From assembly GCA_051859045.1 (NCBI GenBank), contig JBHYGK010000057.1, positions 62,001 to 126,000 on the forward strand: a stretch of DNA of 64,000 nucleotides. The letters are read 5' to 3'. The notes under the pieces are model-generated. The model had not been told where the DNA came from. It made no database searches and saw nothing but the letters and a program-made list of their open reading frames with translations. This document shows, piece by piece, positions 40,084-49,050 of this stretch. Origin of the DNA: JBHYGK01 sp051859045. GTDB lineage: Bacteria; Pseudomonadota; Gammaproteobacteria; Xanthomonadales; Xanthomonadaceae. A program made the translations under genes and the position numbers. Within the stretch, counting starts at the first letter, position 1. Each line of letters starts with the position of its first letter.

Positions 40084-42024
40084 TCAGCCCGCGCGGGGCC
40101 CCGCGCTGAGCCCGCCGTCCAACGCCACCAGCGTGGGCGGCGCGCGGCGCACGCCGCGCGCGCCCTCGCTGAGCTCGCGCAGCGCCTCGGCCAGCAGGTC
40201 GCCGGTGACCGGCTTGCGCAGGAAGCCGTCCATGCCCGCGGCGTAGGCCGCCGGCTCGTCGCGCGGATCCACGCGCGCCGTCAGCGCCGCCAGCGGCAGC
40301 GCGTGCCCGCCCGCGCGGATGAGCCGGGCCAGCTCGAAGCCGTCCACCACCGGCAGGTCGAGGTCGAGCAGGGCCAGGTCGAAGTCGTGTTCGTCCAGCG
40401 CCGCCAGCGCCTCGAGGCCGTGCGCGGCCACCCGCACCACGTGGCCGTCGCGCGAGAGCAGGCCGGCCACCGTCTCGGCCACCGTCGGGTCGTCCTCGAC
40501 CAGCAGCACGCGCTTGGGCGGCAGCGGGCGGCGCGGGCCGTCATCGGCCGGCGTGGCGATGGCCACCGTGGGCAGCGGCAGCAGCACCTCGAAGGTGGTG
40601 CCGCGGCCCGGCGCGCTGTCGATGTGGATGCGCCCGCCCATGGCCTCGACCAGCTCGCGGCAGATCGCGAGGCCGAGGCCGCTGCCGACCTGGCGCACGC
40701 CGGGGCGCGGCATCTCGCCCTGCTCGAAGCGCTGGAACAGGCGCGCCTGCTGGGCCGGGCCCATGCCGGGACCGGTGTCGCTGACGCGCAGCGACACGCC
40801 ACCGCCCTCGCGGGCGTGCATCGATAGGCCGACCTCGCCGCGCTCGGTGAACTTCAGCGCGTTGTTGCCGAGGTTGAGCAGCACCTGCCGGACCCGGCGG
40901 GCGTCGCCGAGCAGGCCGCGCGGCGCGTCCTCGTCGAGCTCGAAGCGGAAGCGCAGGCCCTTGCGCTCGGCCAGCGGCGCGAGCAGCGCGGCGACCTCGC
41001 GGACCACGGCGCGGGCGTCGAAGGGGCTGCGCTCGAGGTCGAGCTTGCCCTGCTCGACGCGGGCCAGGTCGAGCGCGTCGTTGATGAGGTCGAGCAGGTG
41101 CCGGCCGGCGCGCTGGATGGCCAGCGCCTGGCGGCGCTGCTGCGGCGAGAGGCCGCTGCTGGCCAGCAGCTCGCCCATGCCCAGGATGCCGGTGAGCGGC
41201 GTGCGGATCTCGTGGCCGAGGTCGGCGAGGAAGCGCGACTTGGCCTCGCTGGCGCGCACGGCGGCGGCGCGGTCGGCCTCGGCGTCGCGCAGCACGCGGC
41301 GGCGGCGGAGGCGGGCGCGCGAGACGATGCCGCCGGCGACGCCGAGCGCGAACAGCAGCAGGGCGTAGGTGGCCAGCGCCGTGGGCCGCATCCACTGCGG
41401 CGTGGCGATGAAGCCGCCCGGGTCGATCACCACCATGCGCTCGTCGGTGAAGGCGAGGATCTCGCCGTCGGCGCCGGTGGAGACGTCCATCACCGGCATG
41501 CCCGCGTAGGCGCCCATCGGCACCTGCCGGAACTGGCCCTCGTGGTAGCGGGTGAGGCCGACGGAATGCGCGATCCACAGCGCGCCGGCGCCGTCGAGGT
41601 GCAGCGCGTTGATGAAGCCCGAGGGCAGCGCCTCGGGATCGGTGGGGTCGGGCGCGAAGTGCAGGCGTGGCTCGCCGCCGCGCTCGAGGTAGAGGCCGCC
41701 GCCGAAGGTGCCCATCCACACCCAGCGCTCCGGCGTGGACACCATCACCGACACGGAGTTGGGGCCCGGGCTGCCGACCTGCGGGCCCTCGGGGGGCGCG
41801 GCGACGGCGGGCCCGCTGGGGCGGATCATGGCCAGGCCGGCGCCCGGCGCGGCGGGCACCGGCTCGGGGCGCGCCGACAGCGGCACGATGGCCGCCACCA
41901 CCGGGCCCGCGAGCGCCGCGAGGCCGAGCAGCGCGGCCAGCAGCACGGCCGCGCGCGCGCCCGGGCGGGGCGCGCGGGCGGCGGAGGCGGCGGTGCGAGG
42001 GGCGCGGATCGGCTGGCGGCGCAT
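40084..42024 (-). CDS. hybrid histidine kinase with shortened propeller sensor
   Basis: 646 residues. Signal anchor at about 25-48, then a small periplasmic part with two propeller-like repeats (W-V-W-M-G-T-F-G-G-G-L-Y and A-L-W-I-A-H-S-V-G-L). A second membrane helix lies at about 207-228. The HisKA box is D-L-G-H-E-I-R-T-P-L-T with phosphoacceptor H271. HATPase boxes are N-L-G-N-N-A-L-K-F-T, D-T-G-P-G-M-G and G-S-G-L-G-L. The C-terminal receiver has phosphoacceptor D554 and K-P-V near the end. Reg-prop sensors usually have a dozen or more repeats and a Y_Y_Y domain before the membrane; both are mostly missing here. Confidence 0.9.
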   Translation of the reverse strand: MRRQPIRAPRTAASAARAPRPGARAAVLLAALLGLAALAGPVVAAIVPLSARPEPVPAAPGAGLAMIRPSGPAVAAPPEGPQVGSPGPNSVSVMVSTPERWVWMGTFGGGLYLERGGEPRLHFAPDPTDPEALPSGFINALHLDGAGALWIAHSVGLTRYHEGQFRQVPMGAYAGMPVMDVSTGADGEILAFTDERMVVIDPGGFIATPQWMRPTALATYALLLFALGVAGGIVSRARLRRRRVLRDAEADRAAAVRASEAKSRFLADLGHEIRTPLTGILGMGELLASSGLSPQQRRQALAIQRAGRHLLDLINDALDLARVEQGKLDLERSPFDARAVVREVAALLAPLAERKGLRFRFELDEDAPRGLLGDARRVRQVLLNLGNNALKFTERGEVGLSMHAREGGGVSLRVSDTGPGMGPAQQARLFQRFEQGEMPRPGVRQVGSGLGLAICRELVEAMGGRIHIDSAPGRGTTFEVLLPLPTVAIATPADDGPRRPLPPKRVLLVEDDPTVAETVAGLLSRDGHVVRVAAHGLEALAALDEHDFDLALLDLDLPVVDGFELARLIRAGGHALPLAALTARVDPRDEPAAYAAGMDGFLRKPVTGDLLAEALRELSEGARGVRRAPPTLVALDGGLSAGPRAG

Positions 42025-42164
42025 GGGGATGTCCAAGGGAGCGGCGCCATCGTTGCAATCCCCTCCGCGCCGGGCAAGGCCCGCAGGGACAGGGTCGCGC
42101 CGACGGGCGGCGCGGCGCGATGCATCGTTCCCGGCCGCGCGCTGGCCTTCACGGCCCCCCGGCG

Positions 42165-42170
42165 TATGCT
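42165..42170 (+). promoter_or_regulatory. -10-like element of the YceI-cytochrome b561-YceI operon
   Basis: TATGCT, about 30 bases before the first ATG of the operon. No convincing -35 in the GC-rich upstream sequence. Confidence 0.4.
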
Positions 42171-42199
42171 GCGACGCCCTCCCCGCCGGACCTCCACGG

Positions 42200-42934
42200 A
42201 TGCGCTGGACTCCGCCCGCCGCCCGCCGCACCGCCTTCGCCGGCCTCCTCGCCGGCCTGCTCGCCGGGACCGCCAGCGCCCCCGCGGCGGCCGCCGAGCC
42301 GCGCGAGTACCGGCTCGACCCGGTCCACACCCGGGTGGTGTTCCTCGTCGACCACGCCGGTTTCTCACGCGCGGTCGGGACGATTTCCGGCACCCGCGGG
42401 GTGCTTTTCTTCGGCGACGACGAGGACGCGCCCTGGGACGGGGCCAGGGTCGAGGCCGAGATCCCGGTCAGCGCCCTCTCGCTCGGCGACCCCGACTGGG
42501 ACCGCGCCACCCTCGCGCGCTCGCTGCTCGACGGCGAGGCCCATCCCGTCGCGCGCTTCCGTTCCACCCGCATCGAGCCGCTCGCGGCCGACCGCGCGCG
42601 CATCCACGGCCAGCTCGCGCTGCGCGGCACCACCCGCGAGGTCGTGCTCGAGGCCACCCTCAACGGCGCCCGCCGGCACCCGCTGACCTTCCGCCGCACC
42701 GTGGGCTTCTCGGCCACCGCCACCCTGCGCCGCGCCGACTTCGGCATCACCGCCTGGCCCAACGTGATCGGCGCCGAGGTCGAGGTGCTGGTCGAGCTCG
42801 AGGCCACCGCCGCGCGCCGCGGCGAGCGCGGCGAGCCCGCGGGCGCCGCCGCCCCGGACGACGCGACGCCCGCCGCCGCGCCGCCGGCCGCCGCCCCCGA
42901 TGCACCGCCGCCCGCCGAGGAGCCCCGCCCATGA
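42200..42934 (+). CDS. YceI-family periplasmic protein (first copy)
   Basis: 244 residues with a signal peptide (A-S-A-P-A-A-A-A-E). The lipocalin-like YceI barrel starts Y-R-L-D-P-V-H-T-R-V-V-F and includes G-Q-L-A-L-R-G-T-T-R-E-V-V-L. YceI proteins bind isoprenoid lipids such as polyprenyl chains. The last 45 residues are Ala/Pro-rich and fall outside the barrel. The next gene, a cytochrome b561, begins within its stop codon. Confidence 0.9.
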   Translation: MRWTPPAARRTAFAGLLAGLLAGTASAPAAAAEPREYRLDPVHTRVVFLVDHAGFSRAVGTISGTRGVLFFGDDEDAPWDGARVEAEIPVSALSLGDPDWDRATLARSLLDGEAHPVARFRSTRIEPLAADRARIHGQLALRGTTREVVLEATLNGARRHPLTFRRTVGFSATATLRRADFGITAWPNVIGAEVEVLVELEATAARRGERGEPAGAAAPDDATPAAAPPAAAPDAPPPAEEPRP

Positions 42935-43506
42935 CCACCCCGCCGCTCCGCGACCGCTGGGGTCGCGTCCACCAGCTGCTGCACTGGGGCATCGCCGCGA
43001 TGATCCTCGGGCTGGCCGCGGTGGGCCTGTGGATGACCGGCATGCCCAACTCGATGGACAAGCTGCAGGTCTACGCGCTGCACAAGTCCTTCGGCATCAC
43101 GGTGCTGGCGCTGGTGCTGCTGCGGCTGGGCTGGCGGCTGGCCGCCGGCCGCCCGCCGGCGCTGCCCGGCCCGGCCTGGCAGACCACGCTGGCCAGCGCG
43201 GTGCACGGCCTGCTGTACCTGCTGATGCTGGCGATGCCGCTGTCGGGCTGGCTGTACAACTCGGCGTCGAACTTCCCGCTGCGCTGGTTCGGCGTGGTGA
43301 CGCTGCCGGCCCTGTCGGGCCCCTCGCCCGAGCTCAAGGCGATCGCCGGCGCCGTGCACGAGTGGGGCTTCTGGCTGCTGGCGCTGCTGGTGGCCGTGCA
43401 CGCCGGCGCAGCGATCAAGCACCACCTCGTCGACCGCGACGCCACCCTCGCGCGGATGCTGCCGCGCGCCTTCTTCCGCACGCCCCCCCAGGACGACGCC
43501 CGATGA
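42931..43506 (+). CDS. cytochrome b561
   Basis: 191 residues, four membrane helices. Haem-ligating histidines of the family are visible in H-Q-L-L-H-W-G-I-A (helix 1), A-L-H-K-S-F-G (helix 2) and the last helix with A-V-H-A-G-A-A-I-K-H-H. Moves electrons from ubiquinol across the inner membrane. It is overlapped on both sides by YceI genes, an arrangement known from other proteobacteria. This suggests that quinone- or isoprenoid-linked redox chemistry is shared by the three products. Confidence 0.94.
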   Translation: MTTPPLRDRWGRVHQLLHWGIAAMILGLAAVGLWMTGMPNSMDKLQVYALHKSFGITVLALVLLRLGWRLAAGRPPALPGPAWQTTLASAVHGLLYLLMLAMPLSGWLYNSASNFPLRWFGVVTLPALSGPSPELKAIAGAVHEWGFWLLALLVAVHAGAAIKHHLVDRDATLARMLPRAFFRTPPQDDAR

Positions 43507-44081
43507 CCGCCCGCTCCCGCCCCGCCCTCGCCCGCCTCGCCGCCCCGCTGCTCGCGCTCGCCGCCGCGCTCGCCGGCCCCGCGGCCGCCGCCGACTACAC
43601 CGCCGCCGCCGGCTCCACGCTCGGCTTCCGCGGCGAGGCCCAGGGCGAGGCCTTCGACGGCCGCTTCGCGCGCTTCGACGCGCGCATCCGCTTCGACCCC
43701 GCGGCCCTCGCCGACGCCCGCTTCGCCGTCGAGATCCCGCTCGCCACCGCCGACAGCCAGAACGCCGAACGCGACGACACCCTCAAGGGCGCCGACTTCT
43801 TCGCCGTCGACGCGCACCCGCTGGCGCGCTACGAGGCCAGCGCCTTCCGCGACCTCGGCGGCGGGCGCTTCGCGGCCGACGGCCAGCTCACCCTGCGCGG
43901 CACCACCCGCCCGGTGGTGCTGGAGTTCACCTGGACCCCGGGCGCCGCGCCGGTGCTCGAGGGCCGCGCCACGCTCGACCGCACCGCGTTCGGCGTGGGC
44001 GGCGGCGACTGGGCCGATCCCGGCACCATCGCGCACGCCGTGCAGGTGAGCACCCGCCTGGTGCTGCAGCTCGCGCCCTGA
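43503..44081 (+). CDS. YceI-family periplasmic protein (second copy)
   Basis: 192 residues with a signal peptide ending A-A-A-A-D-Y. Mature barrel with A-G-S-T-L-G-F, A-D-F-F-A-V-D-A-H-P and G-Q-L-T-L-R-G-T-T-R-P-V-V-L. The last block is shared almost exactly with the first copy, so the pair probably arose by duplication. It lacks the Ala/Pro tail of the first copy. Coupled to the cytochrome b561 gene by an ATGA overlap. Confidence 0.92.
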   Translation: MTARSRPALARLAAPLLALAAALAGPAAAADYTAAAGSTLGFRGEAQGEAFDGRFARFDARIRFDPAALADARFAVEIPLATADSQNAERDDTLKGADFFAVDAHPLARYEASAFRDLGGGRFAADGQLTLRGTTRPVVLEFTWTPGAAPVLEGRATLDRTAFGVGGGDWADPGTIAHAVQVSTRLVLQLAP

Positions 44082-44097
44082 GCGCGGGCCGGCGCGC

Positions 44098-44334
44098 TCA
44101 GCCGGCGAGGAACGCGCGCACGCCCGCGGCGTCGAAGGGCCAGCCCAGCTCGGCGCCGTCGGCGCGCCGCAGCACCGGCACCCGCAGGCCGTAGGCCGCC
44201 TCGAGCGCCGGCTCGCCGTCGATGAACACGCTCTCGAAGTCCGGCGCGCCGGCCGCCGCGAGGGCGTCGAGCGCGAGGTCGCACAGGTGGCAGTCGTCGC
44301 GCTGGTAGAGCACCGGGGCGGGGGCGCTGGGCAT
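44098..44334 (-). CDS. glutaredoxin-like (DUF836) protein
   Basis: 78 residues, a minimal thioredoxin fold. The redox motif C-H-L-C is at 15-18, preceded by V-L-Y-Q-R-D-D, and the cis-Pro lies in R-V-P-V-L-R (about 52-57). Small proteins of this family are cytoplasmic thiol-disulfide exchangers of uncertain partner. It sits alone on the minus strand between the YceI operon and sdaA. Confidence 0.88.
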   Translation of the reverse strand: MPSAPAPVLYQRDDCHLCDLALDALAAAGAPDFESVFIDGEPALEAAYGLRVPVLRRADGAELGWPFDAAGVRAFLAG

Positions 44335-44418
44335 CGGGGGCCTCGATCGATGGGCGTGGGGAGCGGCGCGCGCGCCGCGCATCCGCCGGCGTAGGGTTCG
44401 CGGCTGGAGCCGAGGCTC

Positions 44419-44424
44419 TAGAAT
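44419..44424 (+). promoter_or_regulatory. -10 element for sdaA
   Basis: TAGAAT, 36 bases before the ATG, with TTCGCG 16 bases further upstream as a poor -35. Confidence 0.5.
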
Positions 44425-44460
44425 ACCCGACCGCCCCGCCCCAACCGGATTCCACGCGCC

Positions 44461-45843
<1,383 letters not shown>

Positions 45844-45909
45844 GTCCGTCACGCTCGGGGGCCTTCCCCGCTTGATCCCCCGCGCGGCTTCGGGCATGAC
45901 TGAGCGTCC

Positions 45910-48900
45910 ATGCCCGCGCCGCCGCCGCCGCCCGCCGCCCCTGCCGCCCCTCCCGGGAGGCGCGGCCTCGCCCTGGTCCGCGCCGCGCGCGGCCTGCTCG
46001 CCGCCGCGGCCGCCGCGCTCGCCCTGGCCGCCGGCCCGGCCGCCGCGCTGGATCCCGACAAGGCCTTCAACCACTACGTCCGCGACGCCTGGAGCCTCGA
46101 GCAGGGCCTGCCGCAGATCAGCGTGCACGCGATCGCCCAGGACCGCCGCGGCTACCTGTGGGCTGGCACCCAGGCCGGGCTGGCGCGCTTCGACGGCGTG
46201 CGCTTCGTGCCCTACACCAGCGAGACCACCGAGGGCTTCGCCGGGCAGTGGATCCGCGCGCTGCTCGCCGACCCGGACGGCCGGCTGTGGATCGGCAGCT
46301 ACCGCGGCCTCGCGGTGCACCAGGACGGGCGCTTCCGCACCCTGCCCGCCGGCCCGGGCCACGCCGACCCGCTGCCCGACATCCTGGCGCTGGCGCGCGG
46401 CGCGGACGGCACCATCTATGCCACCACCGCGGCCGGCGTCTCGCGGGTGGAGGGCGACGCGCTCGCGCTGTGGCGGCCGATGGACCAGCCGGTGGCGGCG
46501 CTGCTGGCCGACGACGAGGGCCTGTGGGTCGGCGGCGTGGGCCGGGTGCTGCGGCTCGGGCCCGACGGCGCCGAGGCCGAGGAACGCCTGCCGGACGACG
46601 CCGCCGACGCGGTGGTGCACCGGCTCGCGGTGCACGACCGGCAGCGCTGGGCCGGCACCAGCGCGGGCCTGTTCGTGCGCGGCGACGACGGCACCTGGCG
46701 CCGCTGGGACGGCGACGCCGAGCTCGCGCAGACCCCGATCGAGGCGCTGTACACCGACCGCGACGGCCACCTGTGGGTGGCCACGGTGGAGCACCTCGCG
46801 CGCCTGCGCCGCGGCCAGCTGCGCGAGTGGGTGCGCGAGCGCCCCAGCGGGCTGTCGGTGCGCGCCATCGCCGAGGACCGCGAGGGCAACCTCTGGCTGG
46901 GCAGCGTCTGGCTGGGCCTGACCCGCCTGCGCGACGGCTGGACGCGCCGCTATTCCAGCCCCGAGGGCCTGCACGACCCGCTGCTGTGGTCGCTGGCCCG
47001 CGGGCACGACGGCCGGCTGTGGGCCGGCACCAACGCCGGGCTCGCGCGCTTCGACGGCGAACGCTTCGAAGTGGTGGTGGACGGCGCCGACCTGCCGCAT
47101 CCCAACGCCTACACCCTGCTGGCGGAGGGCGAACGGCTGTGGATCGGCACCCGCGGCGGGCTGGTGCTGCGCGAGGCCGATGGCCGCGTGCACGAACCCG
47201 AGGGCTTCGAGGCGCTGCGCGGCGCCCAGGTGAGCGGCCTGCTGCGCGCGCGCGACGGCCGGCTGTGGGTGGCCAGCAGCCGCGGCGTCGGGGTCGAGGA
47301 CCGCCCCGGCGCCGGGCTGCGCCTGCTCGCGTCGGCCGACGGCGGGCCGGGACCGTTCGCGCGCGTGCTGGCCGAGGCACCCGACGGGCGCGTGCTGGTG
47401 GGCAGCCGCAGCGGCCTGCAGGTGGTCGACGGCGAGCGGCTGCGGCCGGTGGGCCTGGACGCCGGGCTGGACGCGGGCATGGACGTCACCGCGCTGCACC
47501 TGCGGCCGGACGGCCGGATCGTGGCCGGCACCCTCGACGAGCGGCTGGCGATCGAGCGGCCCGACGGGAGCTGGCGGGTGGCGGGACCGGCCGACGGCCT
47601 GCCCCCGAACGGGGCGTTCTTCATCACCGAGTACCGCGACGCGCTGTGGGTGGCCGGCCTGCGCGGCATCTACCGCCTGCCGGTGGCCGAGCTCGACGGC
47701 GGCGGCCCGCTGCGCGGGCAGATGCTGCTCAACGAGCGCGGCGACCGCGGCGGCGGCCAGAAGGGCTTCTGCTGCAACGGCGCCGGCAACGCCAAGGGCT
47801 TCCTCGAGGACGGCACCCTGTGGCTGCCGACCCGCGACGGCGTGGTCACCCTCGACACCCAGGACATCCGCACCAACCCGATGCCGCCGCCGGTCGTGGT
47901 GGAGCGGGTGCGCGCCAACGGCGCGTGGCGCGACGTGCAGGCGGGCGGATCGCTGGCGCTGCCGGCGGACGCGCGCGACCTGGACCTCGAGTTCACCGCG
48001 CTGTCCTACCAGGCCCCGGCCAACGTCGACCTGCGCGTGCGCCTGCGCGGCTACGACACCGACTGGCGCGCGCTCGAGGACCCCACCCGGCGCGACGCGC
48101 GCTACACCAACCTGCCGCCGGGCGACTACGTGTTCGAGGTCACCGGCGCCAACAACGACGGGGTGTGGGCGCTGGAGCCGGCGCGGCTGGCGTTCTCGAT
48201 CGCGCCGGCCTTCCACGAGACCTGGGCCGCGCGCGGCCTGCTGGTGCTGGCGACGGTGCTGGCGCTGGGCGCGCTGTACCGCCTGAAGCTGCGCCGCCTG
48301 CGCCGGCAGGGCGAGGCGCTGGAACGGCTGGTGGGCCAGCGCACCGAGGCGCTGGAGGACGCCAACCGGCGGCTCAGCGAGGCCAGCCTGACCGATCCGC
48401 TGACCGGCCTGCGCAACCGCCGCTACCTGGGCGCGCAGATCCCCGCCGACCTGGCCTTCTACGACCGCGAGCCCGAACTGGGCGCCGAGGGCGGCGGCGT
48501 GCTGGTGCTGGCGATCATCGACATCGACCACTTCAAGCGGGTCAACGACACCCACGGCCACCACGCCGGCGACCTGGTGCTGCAGCAGTTCGCGCGCGTG
48601 CTCGAGCAGCAGGTGCGCACGGGCGACTACATCGCGCGCTGGGGCGGCGAGGAGTTCGTGCTGGTGTTCCGCCCGCTGCCGGGGCGGCACGTGCCGATGC
48701 TCGGCGAGCGGCTGCGCTCGGCGATCGCCGGGCACGCCTTCGACATCGGCGCGGGCGCGCCGCTGCGCATCACGTGTTCGATCGGCTTCGTGGCCTACCC
48801 GCTGTTCGACCGCCTGCGCGGCCTGCCGGGCTGGGAGCTGATGCTGTCGCTGGCCGACCGCGCGCTGTACCACGTCAAGGCCAACGGCCGCGACGGCTGG

Positions 48901-49050
48901 GCGCAGTACGTGGCCCGCCACGGCCTCGACGGCGCCGCCGCGTCGGCGGCGCTGTCGGCCGATCCTGGCCTGCGCCCGGAGGACGCCGGCCTGGTGCTGA
49001 TCGGGCCGCGGGCGGTGCCGCGGCCCGATCCCGGGGCTCAGAACGAGTAG
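45910..49050 (+). CDS. propeller-sensor diguanylate cyclase (reg-prop / Y_Y_Y / GGDEF)
   Basis: 1046 residues. Signal anchor at about 15-40, then two-component-type propeller repeats over about 50-650, each with a W-x-G or L-W-I/V-G core (for example R-L-W-I-G-S-Y-R-G-L). A Y_Y_Y domain follows at about 680-750 (F-T-A-L-S-Y, L-P-P-G-D-Y-V-F-E-V). A membrane helix lies near 765-785, with a coiled linker, then GGDEF: G-G-E-E-F at 912-916 with an intact inhibitory R-T-G-D before it. Active c-di-GMP synthesis controlled by a periplasmic signal is expected. It overlaps the convergent TonB-receptor gene by 13 bp. Confidence 0.94.
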   Translation: MPAPPPPPAAPAAPPGRRGLALVRAARGLLAAAAAALALAAGPAAALDPDKAFNHYVRDAWSLEQGLPQISVHAIAQDRRGYLWAGTQAGLARFDGVRFVPYTSETTEGFAGQWIRALLADPDGRLWIGSYRGLAVHQDGRFRTLPAGPGHADPLPDILALARGADGTIYATTAAGVSRVEGDALALWRPMDQPVAALLADDEGLWVGGVGRVLRLGPDGAEAEERLPDDAADAVVHRLAVHDRQRWAGTSAGLFVRGDDGTWRRWDGDAELAQTPIEALYTDRDGHLWVATVEHLARLRRGQLREWVRERPSGLSVRAIAEDREGNLWLGSVWLGLTRLRDGWTRRYSSPEGLHDPLLWSLARGHDGRLWAGTNAGLARFDGERFEVVVDGADLPHPNAYTLLAEGERLWIGTRGGLVLREADGRVHEPEGFEALRGAQVSGLLRARDGRLWVASSRGVGVEDRPGAGLRLLASADGGPGPFARVLAEAPDGRVLVGSRSGLQVVDGERLRPVGLDAGLDAGMDVTALHLRPDGRIVAGTLDERLAIERPDGSWRVAGPADGLPPNGAFFITEYRDALWVAGLRGIYRLPVAELDGGGPLRGQMLLNERGDRGGGQKGFCCNGAGNAKGFLEDGTLWLPTRDGVVTLDTQDIRTNPMPPPVVVERVRANGAWRDVQAGGSLALPADARDLDLEFTALSYQAPANVDLRVRLRGYDTDWRALEDPTRRDARYTNLPPGDYVFEVTGANNDGVWALEPARLAFSIAPAFHETWAARGLLVLATVLALGALYRLKLRRLRRQGEALERLVGQRTEALEDANRRLSEASLTDPLTGLRNRRYLGAQIPADLAFYDREPELGAEGGGVLVLAIIDIDHFKRVNDTHGHHAGDLVLQQFARVLEQQVRTGDYIARWGGEEFVLVFRPLPGRHVPMLGERLRSAIAGHAFDIGAGAPLRITCSIGFVAYPLFDRLRGLPGWELMLSLADRALYHVKANGRDGWAQYVARHGLDGAAASAALSADPGLRPEDAGLVLIGPRAVPRPDPGAQNE

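Noticed and set aside
40084..43425. A 1113-codon version of the hybrid kinase.
   Set aside because: The upstream part runs antisense to the YceI and cytochrome genes. The signal anchor at 42024 marks the true start.
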